Assembly: GCF_002220775.1 (NCBI RefSeq)
Contig: NZ_CP019685.1
Span: 1,364,001 to 1,428,000, forward strand
DNA from: Campylobacter sputorum
Lineage (GTDB): Bacteria; Campylobacterota; Campylobacteria; Campylobacterales; Campylobacteraceae
Direction: 5' to 3'
Length of the DNA: 64,000 bases
In this document: piece by piece, positions 36,359-45,434 of the stretch
Layout: each line of letters begins with the position of its first letter
Position numbering within the stretch: the first letter of the stretch is position 1
The notes under the pieces: generated by a model
The model's database searches: none
What the model was told of the DNA's origin: nothing
What the model saw: only the letters and a program-made list of their open reading frames with translations
Made by a program: the position numbers and the translations under genes

Positions 36359-38926
36359 TTATTGTTTTAATTGAAGTAAGGTATTTAGCATTTGATCGCT
36401 TGTTGTAATAGTTTTAGAACTTGCTTGGAAACCTCTTTGTATAACAATAAGATTTGTCAAAGCTCTACTTAAATCAACATTACTCATCTCTAACGCACTT
36501 GATTGCATTTTTCCTCTACCTGCAGTTATGGCCTCGCCTATGATAGCCTCTCCTGAGTTTGGAGAAACAGAAAATAGCGTTCCACCTTCGCTTGTTAATC
36601 CCTCATTGTTTATAAATTTAGCCATAGCAATCTTAGCAAGACCAAGACTTCGACCATTTGTAAAGCTACCTATGATAGTTCCAGATTCATCTATCTTTAT
36701 ACCATCTAAATCTCCGCCCTTATAGCCATCTTGAGTAAAAAATTTAGTATTTGATTTCGCATCATGAGCCACAAGACCATCTGTATCACCAGCTGTTCCA
36801 AGATCTAATAAAATCGGTTGTCCGCCAATAGAACCGTTATTTGAACTATATTGAATACTAGTAGGATAGTATGTTGCAAGTGTTCCATCTGGATTAAATG
36901 TAACTTCACCTACAACCAAATTTGATGGAAGTGTTGTATTGCCAGAAAAATTTATCTTTGCTGGTTCTGGCACTTGAATAATCATTTTCCATCTAGTTCC
37001 GCCATTATCTGCATAACCCTCTTTAATAAAGTCAAATTTTATATCTTTTGTTCCACCAAGAGAATCATAAATAGGTGTTGTGGTGCTATGGGCTGATATA
37101 TAACTAGCTTGAGTAGTTTTTGGATATTCACTACGATTTAAAGCTCCTCTCATAGGAGACATGATTTCTGTAAATCTTATATTTTCTCCTACATTGTTTG
37201 CAGGATCTGTTAAACCTGTGATATATAAATTCATACCTTTACCAGATGCAGCTTCTCCTGTTAATATATAAGTTATATCATTTTTTACTGTAACATCACC
37301 ATCCATTGTTGCATATCCGCCATCTGGTATAGTGATCTCTGGGCTAGTTCCAGCTACACCAGCATTTGCTGCTGGTATTTTAACTTCTGTCTTTTTACCA
37401 TCTTTATCATAAATACTAACAGTTATTTCTTTATCAGAGTTATTTTCAAACGCACCTGCTGTATAATTAGCCGCAGCTGTGGGTTTACCTATAGGGGTAT
37501 TGCTTATTAAAACATCATTAGCTTTTTTACTTACCTCAACAGACTCTTTTGAAAATTCATTTCTTATCTCAAATTGTCCTTCTTTATTTACTGTTACCAT
37601 TACTCCTAAATTTGGATCTGACTTACCATTGCTCGCTGGATCTCCATCATAATCAACATTTTTTCTGGCATCTTCTTGCATAGCTGCTCTTAAATCCTCT
37701 GTAGAATGAAAAGATCGCTCTAAGGTATCATCATAAGGTTCTTTTCCAGCTTGTATCATACTTGATGGCACTTTTGGATCTGCTTTTGGATCTTTATATG
37801 TGCCAATTTGTGCGGTTGTGTATTTATATTGATAAGCTGTTATTACCTTTTGTTCTGTTATTCCAAGACCACTAACAACATTAGTAATCTTAATGTTTTT
37901 TGTTGATGAAGTTGTTCCAGAATCATTTTGGTTTGCTAGCTGAATTTGAGAGCCATTTACCACTACAGCTTTTACTCCAGTTTCTTGTGAACGGCTATTT
38001 ATAAGTCTTGCCAATTCATTTATGCTAGTTACATTTCCTTTAACCTGCGTTCCATTTATAGTTACATCAAAGGCTTTACCGACGGCTGGATCAATATCTT
38101 CTACAGTAATTGGTTGCGTTTTAGCTGTAGCATAACTAACCCATATACCTTGTCCTTCTCTTAGATTATAAGCCTCTCCTTTTTGATTGTGAAGTATGCC
38201 CATATCTACACCTTTTTCTACAAGCCTATAATCACTATTTTTAGTATTCTTAAATGAATCTTCTATATTTTCATCATGAAGTTCTGCTGCACCAGCTGTA
38301 ACTCCATCTTGATTTCTATCTGTATATCCACGAAATGAATCTAACTCATAGATGGGAACTTTTTGATCGCCTATATTATCTCCGGTATTTAGAGTAGCAG
38401 CTATATCAAGCTTAGTTGTAGCTCTTGCTGGCATTGTAAGATCAGGTTTTACAAGTATATTTTGAACTTGTCTTGTTGAGTCTATTTCGCCTGTTTCTTC
38501 GTCTCTCATCCAGCCTTGCACAATATAACCAGCATTATTAACAAAATTTCCATATTTATCGAAAAGAAAATCGCCATTTCTAGTATATTTTTGAGTATAA
38601 CCACCATCTCCACTAACTATAAAAAATCCATCTCCTTGTATGGCAACATCTGTTAGTTTCTCCGTGGTTTGAACTGAACCTTGTTTAAAAATTTTTGTAA
38701 CACTCGTAACACTTGTTCCAAGTCCAACTTGCATACTATTTGTACCACCAAGATCGCCTTGAGGACCTGTTGCAATCTTGGAAGTTTGACTCATCATATC
38801 TTCAAAATTTGCCCTTGAGTATTTATATCCTGTTGTACTAACATTTGCTATGTTGTGTCCTTCAACATCCATTGCTATTTGGTGTGCTCCAAGTCCAGAT
38901 ACTCCAGACCAAAGTGATCTCATCAT
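36359..38926 (-). CDS. flgE: Flagellar hook protein FlgE
   Basis: FlgE polymerises into the flagellar hook. The 855-residue protein begins MRSLWSGVSGLGAHQIAMD and NNIANVSTTG-like HNIANVSTTGYKYSR, has QGDGFFIV, and ends with SNVDLSRALTNLIVIQRGFQASSKTITTSDQMLN-type sequence (cited only in part: VIQRGFQASSK). The large variable middle is typical of campylobacter hooks, which are about twice the enterobacterial length. ATGATG starts the gene; either ATG is possible. A sigma-54 promoter lies upstream and a terminator hairpin follows at 36312-36341. Confidence 0.95.
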   Translation of the reverse strand: MMRSLWSGVSGLGAHQIAMDVEGHNIANVSTTGYKYSRANFEDMMSQTSKIATGPQGDLGGTNSMQVGLGTSVTSVTKIFKQGSVQTTEKLTDVAIQGDGFFIVSGDGGYTQKYTRNGDFLFDKYGNFVNNAGYIVQGWMRDEETGEIDSTRQVQNILVKPDLTMPARATTKLDIAATLNTGDNIGDQKVPIYELDSFRGYTDRNQDGVTAGAAELHDENIEDSFKNTKNSDYRLVEKGVDMGILHNQKGEAYNLREGQGIWVSYATAKTQPITVEDIDPAVGKAFDVTINGTQVKGNVTSINELARLINSRSQETGVKAVVVNGSQIQLANQNDSGTTSSTKNIKITNVVSGLGITEQKVITAYQYKYTTAQIGTYKDPKADPKVPSSMIQAGKEPYDDTLERSFHSTEDLRAAMQEDARKNVDYDGDPASNGKSDPNLGVMVTVNKEGQFEIRNEFSKESVEVSKKANDVLISNTPIGKPTAAANYTAGAFENNSDKEITVSIYDKDGKKTEVKIPAANAGVAGTSPEITIPDGGYATMDGDVTVKNDITYILTGEAASGKGMNLYITGLTDPANNVGENIRFTEIMSPMRGALNRSEYPKTTQASYISAHSTTTPIYDSLGGTKDIKFDFIKEGYADNGGTRWKMIIQVPEPAKINFSGNTTLPSNLVVGEVTFNPDGTLATYYPTSIQYSSNNGSIGGQPILLDLGTAGDTDGLVAHDAKSNTKFFTQDGYKGGDLDGIKIDESGTIIGSFTNGRSLGLAKIAMAKFINNEGLTSEGGTLFSVSPNSGEAIIGEAITAGRGKMQSSALEMSNVDLSRALTNLIVIQRGFQASSKTITTSDQMLNTLLQLKQ

Positions 38927-38961
38927 AGTTTTATCCTTTTATATAATTTTATTAAAAATAT

Positions 38962-38981
38962 AAAAGCAAAATGTGTTCCAA
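38962..38981 (-). promoter_or_regulatory. Sigma-54 (RpoN) promoter of flgE
   Basis: On the minus strand TTTGGAACACATTTTGCTTT has GG (38979-38978) and GC (38967-38966) separated by ten bases, and matches the campylobacter RpoN consensus GGAA-N6-TTGCTT. It lies about 40 bases upstream of the flgE ATG, as expected for a middle-class flagellar gene. Confidence 0.85.
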
Positions 38982-39007
38982 AATTATTTTTTATTAGATT
39001 GAAATTT

Positions 39008-39042
39008 AAAAAAGATAAAAGAAGCAAAAACTTCTTTTATCC
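39008..39042 (-). terminator. Rho-independent terminator of sdaC-sdaA
   Basis: GATAAAAGAAG (39014-39024) and CTTCTTTTATC (39031-39041) are a perfect 11-bp inverted repeat with a six-base loop, just downstream of the sdaA stop. On the minus strand the stem is followed by six T residues. Confidence 0.85.
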
Positions 39043-39049
39043 AAAGTGC

Positions 39050-40414
39050 CTAGCAAACACTTTTAACATTTGTAGCAAGACCACCAAGAGATGTTTCGCG
39101 GTATTTTGAGTTCATATCTTTACCGGTTTCATACATAGTTTTTATAACATCATCAAGTCCAACCCTAGGTGTGCTTTTTCTCGTTAGTGACATTTTAGCA
39201 GCAGAAATTGCTTTTATAGCACCAAAAGCATTTCTTTCTATACAAGGAATTTGCACAAGTCCATCAACAGGATCACAAGTAAGACCTAAATGGTGTTCCA
39301 TTGCTATTTCAGCAGCACTACAAGCTACGATAGCACTTCCGCCACTAATAGTTGCCATAGCACCAGCTGCCATTGAACTTGCACTTCCTATCTCAGCTTG
39401 ACAACCAGCCTCAGCACCACTTATAGAAGCGTTTTTTTTGTAAAATGAGCCTATTAGCATAGCAGTTAGTAAAAACTCTATAGCTTTTTCTTCACTAAAA
39501 ATTTTGGTGTGATTCTTAAGATATAGCATTACGGCTGGAACCACAGCACAAGCACCATTTGTAGGAGCAGTTACTACTTTGGCTCCACTTGCGTTTTCTT
39601 CAGCTATAGCTATAGCATATAAAGATACATAATCCAGTATAACCATTGGATCATCGCTTGCATAAAGTCTTTCATAAAGCCCTTTTGCTCTTCTATGAAG
39701 CTTTAAATTTCCAGGTAAATCTAGACTTTTTGGATTTATGCCAGCTGCAAATGCCTCTTGCATTACATCCCAAATTTCCAAACAATACTCTTTTATATCT
39801 TCTAGTGAGTGGAATTGAAGCTCATACTCTAAAGATAGTTTTGCCAAATTCCATCCATTTTTATTGCATATTTCTAAAGCATCTTTGGCATTATTTATAC
39901 TCATAAACCCATCTGGCAATTTTTCTTCTTTTTTGCCATCTTTTAGATATATCTCAAGCTCAACTTTACTCATAACAAAACCGCCGCCAATAGAATAGTA
40001 AGTTTTTTCTTCTATTAAACTACTTTTGCTATAAACACTAATTACTAAACCATTTTCATGAAGTGGTAAAAAATCTTTGTGAAAAACAATATCTTTATTA
40101 TAATCAAAGGATATCTGTTTTTTATCACATAGTTTCAAAACTCCATCGTTCAAAGCTCTGTTATTAATATCTTCTTGTGCAGATGAATTTATAGTTTTTG
40201 GCTCTAAACCACTAAGTCCCCATAAAATAGCTTTATCAGTTAAATGCCCTTTGCCTGTTAATGACAAAGAGCCATATAAATCTATTTTGATTTTATCGAT
40301 TAAATCTAGCTTATCTTCTATAAGTTTGCAAAATAAATTTCCAGCAACAAGTGGTCCAAGAGTATGAGAAGACGATGGACCAACTCCTATCTTAAAAATA
40401 TTTAAATTGCTCAA
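39050..40414 (-). CDS. sdaA: L-serine ammonia-lyase SdaA
   Basis: SdaA deaminates serine to pyruvate with an iron-sulphur cluster; serine is a key growth substrate for campylobacters. The 454-residue protein is the single-chain alpha-plus-beta type. It begins with FKIGVGPSSSHTLGP and carries cluster cysteines in EAGCQAEIG, GLTCDPVDG and IPCIERN. The start is TTG at 40414 with GGATAA upstream. It lies nine bases after sdaC, and a strong terminator follows. Confidence 0.95.
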   Translation of the reverse strand: MSNLNIFKIGVGPSSSHTLGPLVAGNLFCKLIEDKLDLIDKIKIDLYGSLSLTGKGHLTDKAILWGLSGLEPKTINSSAQEDINNRALNDGVLKLCDKKQISFDYNKDIVFHKDFLPLHENGLVISVYSKSSLIEEKTYYSIGGGFVMSKVELEIYLKDGKKEEKLPDGFMSINNAKDALEICNKNGWNLAKLSLEYELQFHSLEDIKEYCLEIWDVMQEAFAAGINPKSLDLPGNLKLHRRAKGLYERLYASDDPMVILDYVSLYAIAIAEENASGAKVVTAPTNGACAVVPAVMLYLKNHTKIFSEEKAIEFLLTAMLIGSFYKKNASISGAEAGCQAEIGSASSMAAGAMATISGGSAIVACSAAEIAMEHHLGLTCDPVDGLVQIPCIERNAFGAIKAISAAKMSLTRKSTPRVGLDDVIKTMYETGKDMNSKYRETSLGGLATNVKSVC

Positions 40415-40423
40415 ATTTTATCC

Positions 40424-41749
40424 TTAAAATGTAAAAATAACTGTTATTATAGTTAAAAGTCCAGTTATAAAAACAAAAGCATCTAAAGCTTTGTTTTGGA
40501 ATTTTTTAAGTTTTGAAACTGTATAGATAGCAATCATCGGCATTATAAATAAAATAGCTGCGATAATTGGTCCTCCTAAATTTTCTATGAAACCTAAAAC
40601 GCTTGGATTTTCATAGGCTGTAAAAAGCATTATTATATACATTACAGCAGTTGAAATAACAGCTATTTTTTTCATATTTGGATTTTCATTTCCGCTTAAT
40701 TTTGCACATTTTCTTATTATTCCATAGCAACCTTCTCTTGCACCAAAATAGTGCCCAAAAAACGAACTCGCAATAGCTAAAAATGCAACTGCTGGCCCAC
40801 CATAAGATATCAAAGGATTATCAAGTTTATTTGCAAAATATGATAACACTGGGATATTTTGTGCTCTTGCATCAGCAAATTCAGCTGGCGTTAAAGATAA
40901 AGAACAGCTCATTACAAAAAACATAACAAAAACTAAAAGCATTATAGAAGTTCTTAGTAAAATTTGATTTGCTTTTTCAACTGGATTATCTGGATACTCT
41001 CTTTTTACACTTAGTGAAAAAGTTGAAATCGCAGGAGAGTGATTAAATGAAAATACTAAAACAGGAAGTGTTAACCAAACAACCATAAAAAATTTACTAG
41101 CATTAGGTACTGCACTAAAACTCTCAAAACTCCACTGAGGTATTAAATACAAAGAAAAAACTAGCAAAATAGCACACAAAGGATAAACCAAAAGCTCACA
41201 AACTCTAGTTATAAATTCTTCACTAAAAAGCATAATTAGCATAAATGTGCTAACCAAAACAAAAGCAAAAATAGCTCTATAAAATGGAGTAAGATTTCCT
41301 ATAACTCTTCCAAATTCATTTGTGCTTGTTACATACATTGAGCTTATAAAAGTATGCATAGCTGAGTTTGAATCTAAAAGTGGTAAAAGTTGATTAAAAA
41401 TAAAACTCTCAAATGTATTTGTAATACCTACACAATACGCTAAACAAATCGGGAAAATAGCAAAAAAGTAAAGCACAGATATAAATACACTTATCTTTCT
41501 ACCAAAATACTCCTCGGCTGCGTAAGTAATATCATGATCACTTCCTTGTGCTTGACAAACAAAACGACTAAGTGCTCTATGACTTAAATATACCATTGGG
41601 AAAATGATAAAACACATCACTACAACGGGCCAAAAACCACCTGTTCCAGCTTTAATTGGCAAGTATAAAATACCTGCACCAACAGCAGTTCCAAACAAAG
41701 AGAACATCCAACGCTTATCGAACGTGTTCCAAGTAAGATTACTTTGCAT
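40424..41749 (-). CDS. sdaC: Serine transporter SdaC
   Basis: This 441-residue permease of the HAAAP/SdaC family has about eleven membrane helices; the start of the first is FSLFGTAVGAGILYLPI. Paired with sdaA it imports serine by ion symport. The family is confirmed by the GAGILYLPI and FSFNHSPAISTFS motifs. It starts divergently from a YheO-type regulator across a 208-base region with an operator-like dyad. Confidence 0.93.
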   Translation of the reverse strand: MQSNLTWNTFDKRWMFSLFGTAVGAGILYLPIKAGTGGFWPVVVMCFIIFPMVYLSHRALSRFVCQAQGSDHDITYAAEEYFGRKISVFISVLYFFAIFPICLAYCVGITNTFESFIFNQLLPLLDSNSAMHTFISSMYVTSTNEFGRVIGNLTPFYRAIFAFVLVSTFMLIMLFSEEFITRVCELLVYPLCAILLVFSLYLIPQWSFESFSAVPNASKFFMVVWLTLPVLVFSFNHSPAISTFSLSVKREYPDNPVEKANQILLRTSIMLLVFVMFFVMSCSLSLTPAEFADARAQNIPVLSYFANKLDNPLISYGGPAVAFLAIASSFFGHYFGAREGCYGIIRKCAKLSGNENPNMKKIAVISTAVMYIIMLFTAYENPSVLGFIENLGGPIIAAILFIMPMIAIYTVSKLKKFQNKALDAFVFITGLLTIITVIFTF

Positions 41750-41793
41750 ACATCAAACCTTTATGTATAAATTAAACACTTATAGTAATAAAA

Positions 41794-41841
41794 TAGCGAT
41801 ATATACGCTAATTTACACTACTATAGTTTTCAGATGTAAAT
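41794..41841. promoter_or_regulatory. Operator-like dyads between sdaC and its divergent regulator
   Basis: TAGCGATATATACGCTA (41794-41810) has five-base perfect arms TAGCG/CGCTA around an AT core. Immediately next to it ATTTACA (41811-41817) and TGTAAAT (41835-41841) form a second inverted pair. The position between the divergent sdaC and regulator genes suggests a binding site for that regulator, which is inference. Confidence 0.45.
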
Positions 41842-41957
41842 TATGTCTTTTTAAACCTTTACTTTTTATTAAATATAATAAATATTTATTAAATTTTATA
41901 AAAATGTGTCTTTTTGTAATAAAGTTTGATATAATTTTATCAAAAAAAGGTTGCAAA

Positions 41958-42599
41958 ATGACAGAAGAATTAAGAGATCAATACAAAATAATCGTTAAAT
42001 TCCTTGCAGAAGCGCTAGGAAGCAATTATGAAGTTATACTCCACGATATCAACAAACCAGGAGCAAACATCGCAGCTATATCCAATTCTCATATAAGTGG
42101 AAGAAGTACAAACTCACCGATTACCGGCTTTGCACTTGAATTAATGCAGTCAAAAAAATACCTAGAGACTGATTATATAACAAATTATAAAGCAAAAAGC
42201 AAATTAAACCAGAATATAACCGGATCAACTCTATTTATAAAAAATGGTGAAAATTTAGTTGGAATGTTGTGTATAAATCATGATACGAGTAAATTTGAAA
42301 CACTTTCTAATGAAATTTTAAAACTTGGGAATTTAGATCCAAAAGAACCAAAGGTGATAATAGAAGAAGCCGTTGAACAATTAAATGAAAGTTTAGAAGA
42401 AATAATAGAAAATATATTAAATATAAGCCCTCAAGACACACATAAACTAAAACCTAAACAGCGTATAGCATGTATAATCAAGCTATACGAAAAAGGTATT
42501 TTTAATGTAAAAAATTCCATACCAAAAGTTGCTAAATATATGGAAATATCAGAATCTAGTATTTATAGATATTTACAAAATATACAAAAAAATAGTTAA
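41958..42599 (+). CDS. YheO/DauR-family PAS and helix-turn-helix regulator
   Basis: This 213-residue regulator has an N-terminal YheO-like PAS domain (LAEALGSNYEVILHDI, then NSHISGRSTNSPITG, about residues 10-125) and a C-terminal HTH_22 domain (SIPKVAKYMEISESSIYRYL). Members include DauR, which represses D-arginine catabolism. Here the divergent sdaC-sdaA operon makes amino-acid (serine) catabolism the likely target. The start is ATG at 41958 (after AAAAAAAGG); longer in-frame extensions run back through the sdaC gene and are rejected. The 3' end overlaps the convergent hemerythrin gene by four bases. Confidence 0.85.
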   Translation: MTEELRDQYKIIVKFLAEALGSNYEVILHDINKPGANIAAISNSHISGRSTNSPITGFALELMQSKKYLETDYITNYKAKSKLNQNITGSTLFIKNGENLVGMLCINHDTSKFETLSNEILKLGNLDPKEPKVIIEEAVEQLNESLEEIIENILNISPQDTHKLKPKQRIACIIKLYEKGIFNVKNSIPKVAKYMEISESSIYRYLQNIQKNS

Positions 42600-43162
42600 T
42601 TTTTATTTGGCATATAAACTATGACCTCGCCACATTTTTTACAAATAAATTTAGCTCCACATTTGATTTTTTCGTGAATTTCGGCTGTAACAAAATGGCT
42701 TTTACAAGAACAAACATAGTAAAATTTCTCTTTTGGCTTTCGAGCTTCTGGTTCTTTTTCAGCTTTCAAAATAGATTTTCGTCTCCAAGACTCTATTTTC
42801 ATATCCTCTTGCAAAATATGTTCTAGTAGCCATTTTTTAGCAATCACACCAAGCTGTTCTTTCATATCATTTGTATTATGAATTTTGCTAATGAGACGAA
42901 CCATACTTTGAATTATATAGTTATGAATTTTTTTATGCTCATCTAATTTAGGGTATCCTATAGAAAGCATATATTCTTCTTCGTCTGAAAAATGAGTTTT
43001 CATATACTCAAAAAACCCATTCAAAACATCTTTTATTTGCTGTTTTGAAACATATTTATTTTCTAGGTTATAAGCAACAGCGGCAAGTTCAAAAAGTTTT
43101 TTATGCTGAGCATCTATACTTTCGTTATTTATACTATAAGAATCTTCCCAAGTAGGTAACAT
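42596..43162 (-). CDS. Bacteriohemerythrin with C-terminal zinc-ribbon-like tail
   Basis: Hemerythrins bind O2 at a non-heme di-iron centre. The 188-residue protein has the ligand set H20, H57 with E61, H76, H80, H115 and D120. After residue 130 comes an extension with CSC and a CKKCGE pair, a rubredoxin/zinc-ribbon-like tail that the usual about 130-residue protein lacks. In microaerophiles the role may be O2 sensing or delivery. It lies downstream of the acidic small gene on the same strand. The tail could bind zinc or an extra iron; the sequence does not decide. Confidence 0.88.
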   Translation of the reverse strand: MLPTWEDSYSINNESIDAQHKKLFELAAVAYNLENKYVSKQQIKDVLNGFFEYMKTHFSDEEEYMLSIGYPKLDEHKKIHNYIIQSMVRLISKIHNTNDMKEQLGVIAKKWLLEHILQEDMKIESWRRKSILKAEKEPEARKPKEKFYYVCSCKSHFVTAEIHEKIKCGAKFICKKCGEVIVYMPNKN

Positions 43163-43250
43163 TTTGCCTCTTTAAAATTAAATAATATATTATATCAAAA
43201 CTATAATTTAATTACAATATAAATATATTTTAAATAATCAAATTATAGTA

Positions 43251-43403
43251 TCAATAATCCTCTTCTTCATCCTCATCGTCATAGCTATAATCACCCTCAT
43301 CATATAAAAACGAACCATTACCACTATTTTCATCGTAATCAAAATCAAAATCTTCGTTATCTACAAACTCATCTTCATTATATTCGCTATTTTCATTATA
43401 CAT
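43251..43403 (-). CDS. Extremely acidic 50-residue protein without basic residues
   Basis: A short frame reads from ATG at 43403, with AAGGA at a normal distance, to TGA at 43251. The product is 50 residues with 12 Asp, 11 Glu and 11 Phe/Tyr, no Lys, Arg, His or Cys, and a repeated D/E-Y/F pattern (NEDFDFDYDENS; YDDEDEEEDY at the end). It lies 24 bases downstream of the MscS gene on the same strand and 88 bases upstream of the hemerythrin gene. No family is recognised. It is too short for automatic callers but has a ribosome site and codon use like its neighbours. Confidence 0.7.
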   Translation of the reverse strand: MYNENSEYNEDEFVDNEDFDFDYDENSGNGSFLYDEGDYSYDDEDEEEDY

Positions 43404-43427
43404 TATTATATCCTTATGTTTTAAATT

Positions 43428-45434
43428 TTAACTCACAAATTTTGTAGTAAGTTTTACAGCATTTGTCTCAATTATATTTAAAATTTTTAATATTATATCT
43501 TGTTTTACTTTAATATAGTCATTTTTATTTATAGGTATTGTAAAAAATTCAATCTTTACAACAATTCCACTATCATTTAAATCATCCAACCAAACATAAT
43601 ATCCACTTTTATATCCAGCCAAATCATCTACTGAAATCATATTTTTACGATATTTTAAAAAATTGTATTCATCATTTACAACATCATTTATATTAGTTGA
43701 TGTTTGTGGATGATTTACTATCAAATTTTCTATATCTTTTATACATTTTTCAACATCAAAAAATGTTGTTTCGTAACTAATATTTAGTGTCATTGTAACA
43801 AGTCTGCCAACAGTTCTTCTATTCCAATTTCTTATTGTACTATCTATTATTTTTGAGTTTGGAACATATAAAAGAGAGTTATCAGATGTTCTAATTGCTG
43901 TTTTTCTAAGCCCTGTTTCAACAATAGTCCCTTCTATATTGCCACCAATTACCACAGAATCACCTTGCGAAAAAGAGTTATCAAAAATTACCATTATAGA
44001 TGCGAAAAAATTAGCTATTATGTCTTTTGTTGCAAGAGCTATGGCTAAACCGCCAATTCCAAGTGAGGCTATGATGGTAGAAACATCAAAACCAATGCTG
44101 TTTAACATAAGAAGAATAGCTATAATAAATATCATTATATAAGCTATTTTTATAATTAAATTTATAACCTCTTTTCTATTACTTTTTTTAGCTATTTTGC
44201 TAAAAAGTATCATCCCATAACCGTCTAGTATACCAGTTATCAACCATGCATAAAATATTATATAAGTTATAGAAAATATCTTATAAAAAATAGCAGGAAC
44301 AGGAGAAGGATAATAAACCATATCTATACAAATATCTATAGCATATGCAATAAGCAAAATTCCCATAGGCTTTTTTATGGTATTTACAGCTTGTATTCTA
44401 AGTGCCTCTGAGCCACTCTTTTGCTTTAAAAATACTTTTTCAAAAATAAACAATAGTATCTTTGCTAACACTCTTCTTAAAGAGTAAAATAGCAAGGTTA
44501 TGACAACTATAAAGATTGTTTTTCCAGAATTTATACCATAATGTGTTAAATTTATTTTTGAGTTTATGTAATTAAGTGTGTTTTTTAAATTTAGAAAATT
44601 AAAAACAAAACTACTTTCTAAAATTGATATATTTTCAAGCAAATAATCAAATATTTCCATATAAGTTTCTTGATTTATTTTAAGTGTTTGAAAATTACTT
44701 CCTATATCAAGCAATACATCTTTGTCTAGTTTTTCATATAATTTTTTTATTTCTACATAATCTTTAGTTTGTAAAGATAATATGGCTTTTTGAATCACAT
44801 TAGATATATCTTTTTTACTGCTTCCATTTATATACATTTTTTCTATTTTTAACAAAGCTGTATAAAAAATTTCGCCTATTTCTATATTGTAATAATCCAT
44901 CCTAGCCACCATATATTCTTTTGATTTTTTAGGATATTTTTCTAGCTTATAAGCAATCTGTTTTTTAATATCAATATAATTCAAAAGTTGTTCATAAGAT
45001 ATTTTTTGATTTGTTATGGCAGATGGAATTTTTTCAAATAATTTTATTTTATCTTTTTTTAAACTATTTAAATCATCACTGCTTGTATTTCTATCTTGTA
45101 AAATTTTGATTTGATAATTTAAATTTTTAATATCATTAACTAAAAAACTCAACGATATTTTGCTATCTGTTTTGATATCTGATATATTTTCATCAACTAT
45201 TTTTTGAGCTACAAGCTCTGCTATTTCGAGTGTTTGATTATCATCATTTTTATCTTTACTTAAATTTACTAACTTACTAGCTATATTTTCTACAGCTTTT
45301 TTAGTATCATTTTCATCCACGCTTAAAAGTGTTTCATCTATACTTTTTTGAAGCTCACTTGAATTAGCTCCATAAAGCGATATAAAAAACAGAAAAAATA
45401 TAACAAAAAGCTTATTTATCATTTGATTTATCAT
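43428..45434 (-). CDS. MscS-family mechanosensitive channel
   Basis: This 668-residue membrane protein has a signal peptide (LFVIFFLFFISLYGANS), a long coiled-coil periplasmic domain (about 20-300), several membrane helices and the MscS pore/beta domain (GLAIALATKDIIANFFASIMVIFD, then GDSVVIGGNIEGTIVETGLRKTAIR, cited in pieces). MscS channels release solutes under hypoosmotic shock. Long-periplasmic forms resemble MscK/YbdG-like types. The ATG at 45434 is preferred over GTG 45440 and ATG 45422; it overlaps canB by about 20 bases. The canB-mscS pairing matches my memory of C. jejuni. Confidence 0.87.
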   Translation of the reverse strand: MINQMINKLFVIFFLFFISLYGANSSELQKSIDETLLSVDENDTKKAVENIASKLVNLSKDKNDDNQTLEIAELVAQKIVDENISDIKTDSKISLSFLVNDIKNLNYQIKILQDRNTSSDDLNSLKKDKIKLFEKIPSAITNQKISYEQLLNYIDIKKQIAYKLEKYPKKSKEYMVARMDYYNIEIGEIFYTALLKIEKMYINGSSKKDISNVIQKAILSLQTKDYVEIKKLYEKLDKDVLLDIGSNFQTLKINQETYMEIFDYLLENISILESSFVFNFLNLKNTLNYINSKINLTHYGINSGKTIFIVVITLLFYSLRRVLAKILLFIFEKVFLKQKSGSEALRIQAVNTIKKPMGILLIAYAIDICIDMVYYPSPVPAIFYKIFSITYIIFYAWLITGILDGYGMILFSKIAKKSNRKEVINLIIKIAYIMIFIIAILLMLNSIGFDVSTIIASLGIGGLAIALATKDIIANFFASIMVIFDNSFSQGDSVVIGGNIEGTIVETGLRKTAIRTSDNSLLYVPNSKIIDSTIRNWNRRTVGRLVTMTLNISYETTFFDVEKCIKDIENLIVNHPQTSTNINDVVNDEYNFLKYRKNMISVDDLAGYKSGYYVWLDDLNDSGIVVKIEFFTIPINKNDYIKVKQDIILKILNIIETNAVKLTTKFVS

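Noticed and set aside
41604-41957. N-terminal extension of the YheO-type regulator back to 41604
   Set aside because: It runs through the sdaC coding sequence on the other strand; the ATG at 41958 gives the family-typical start.
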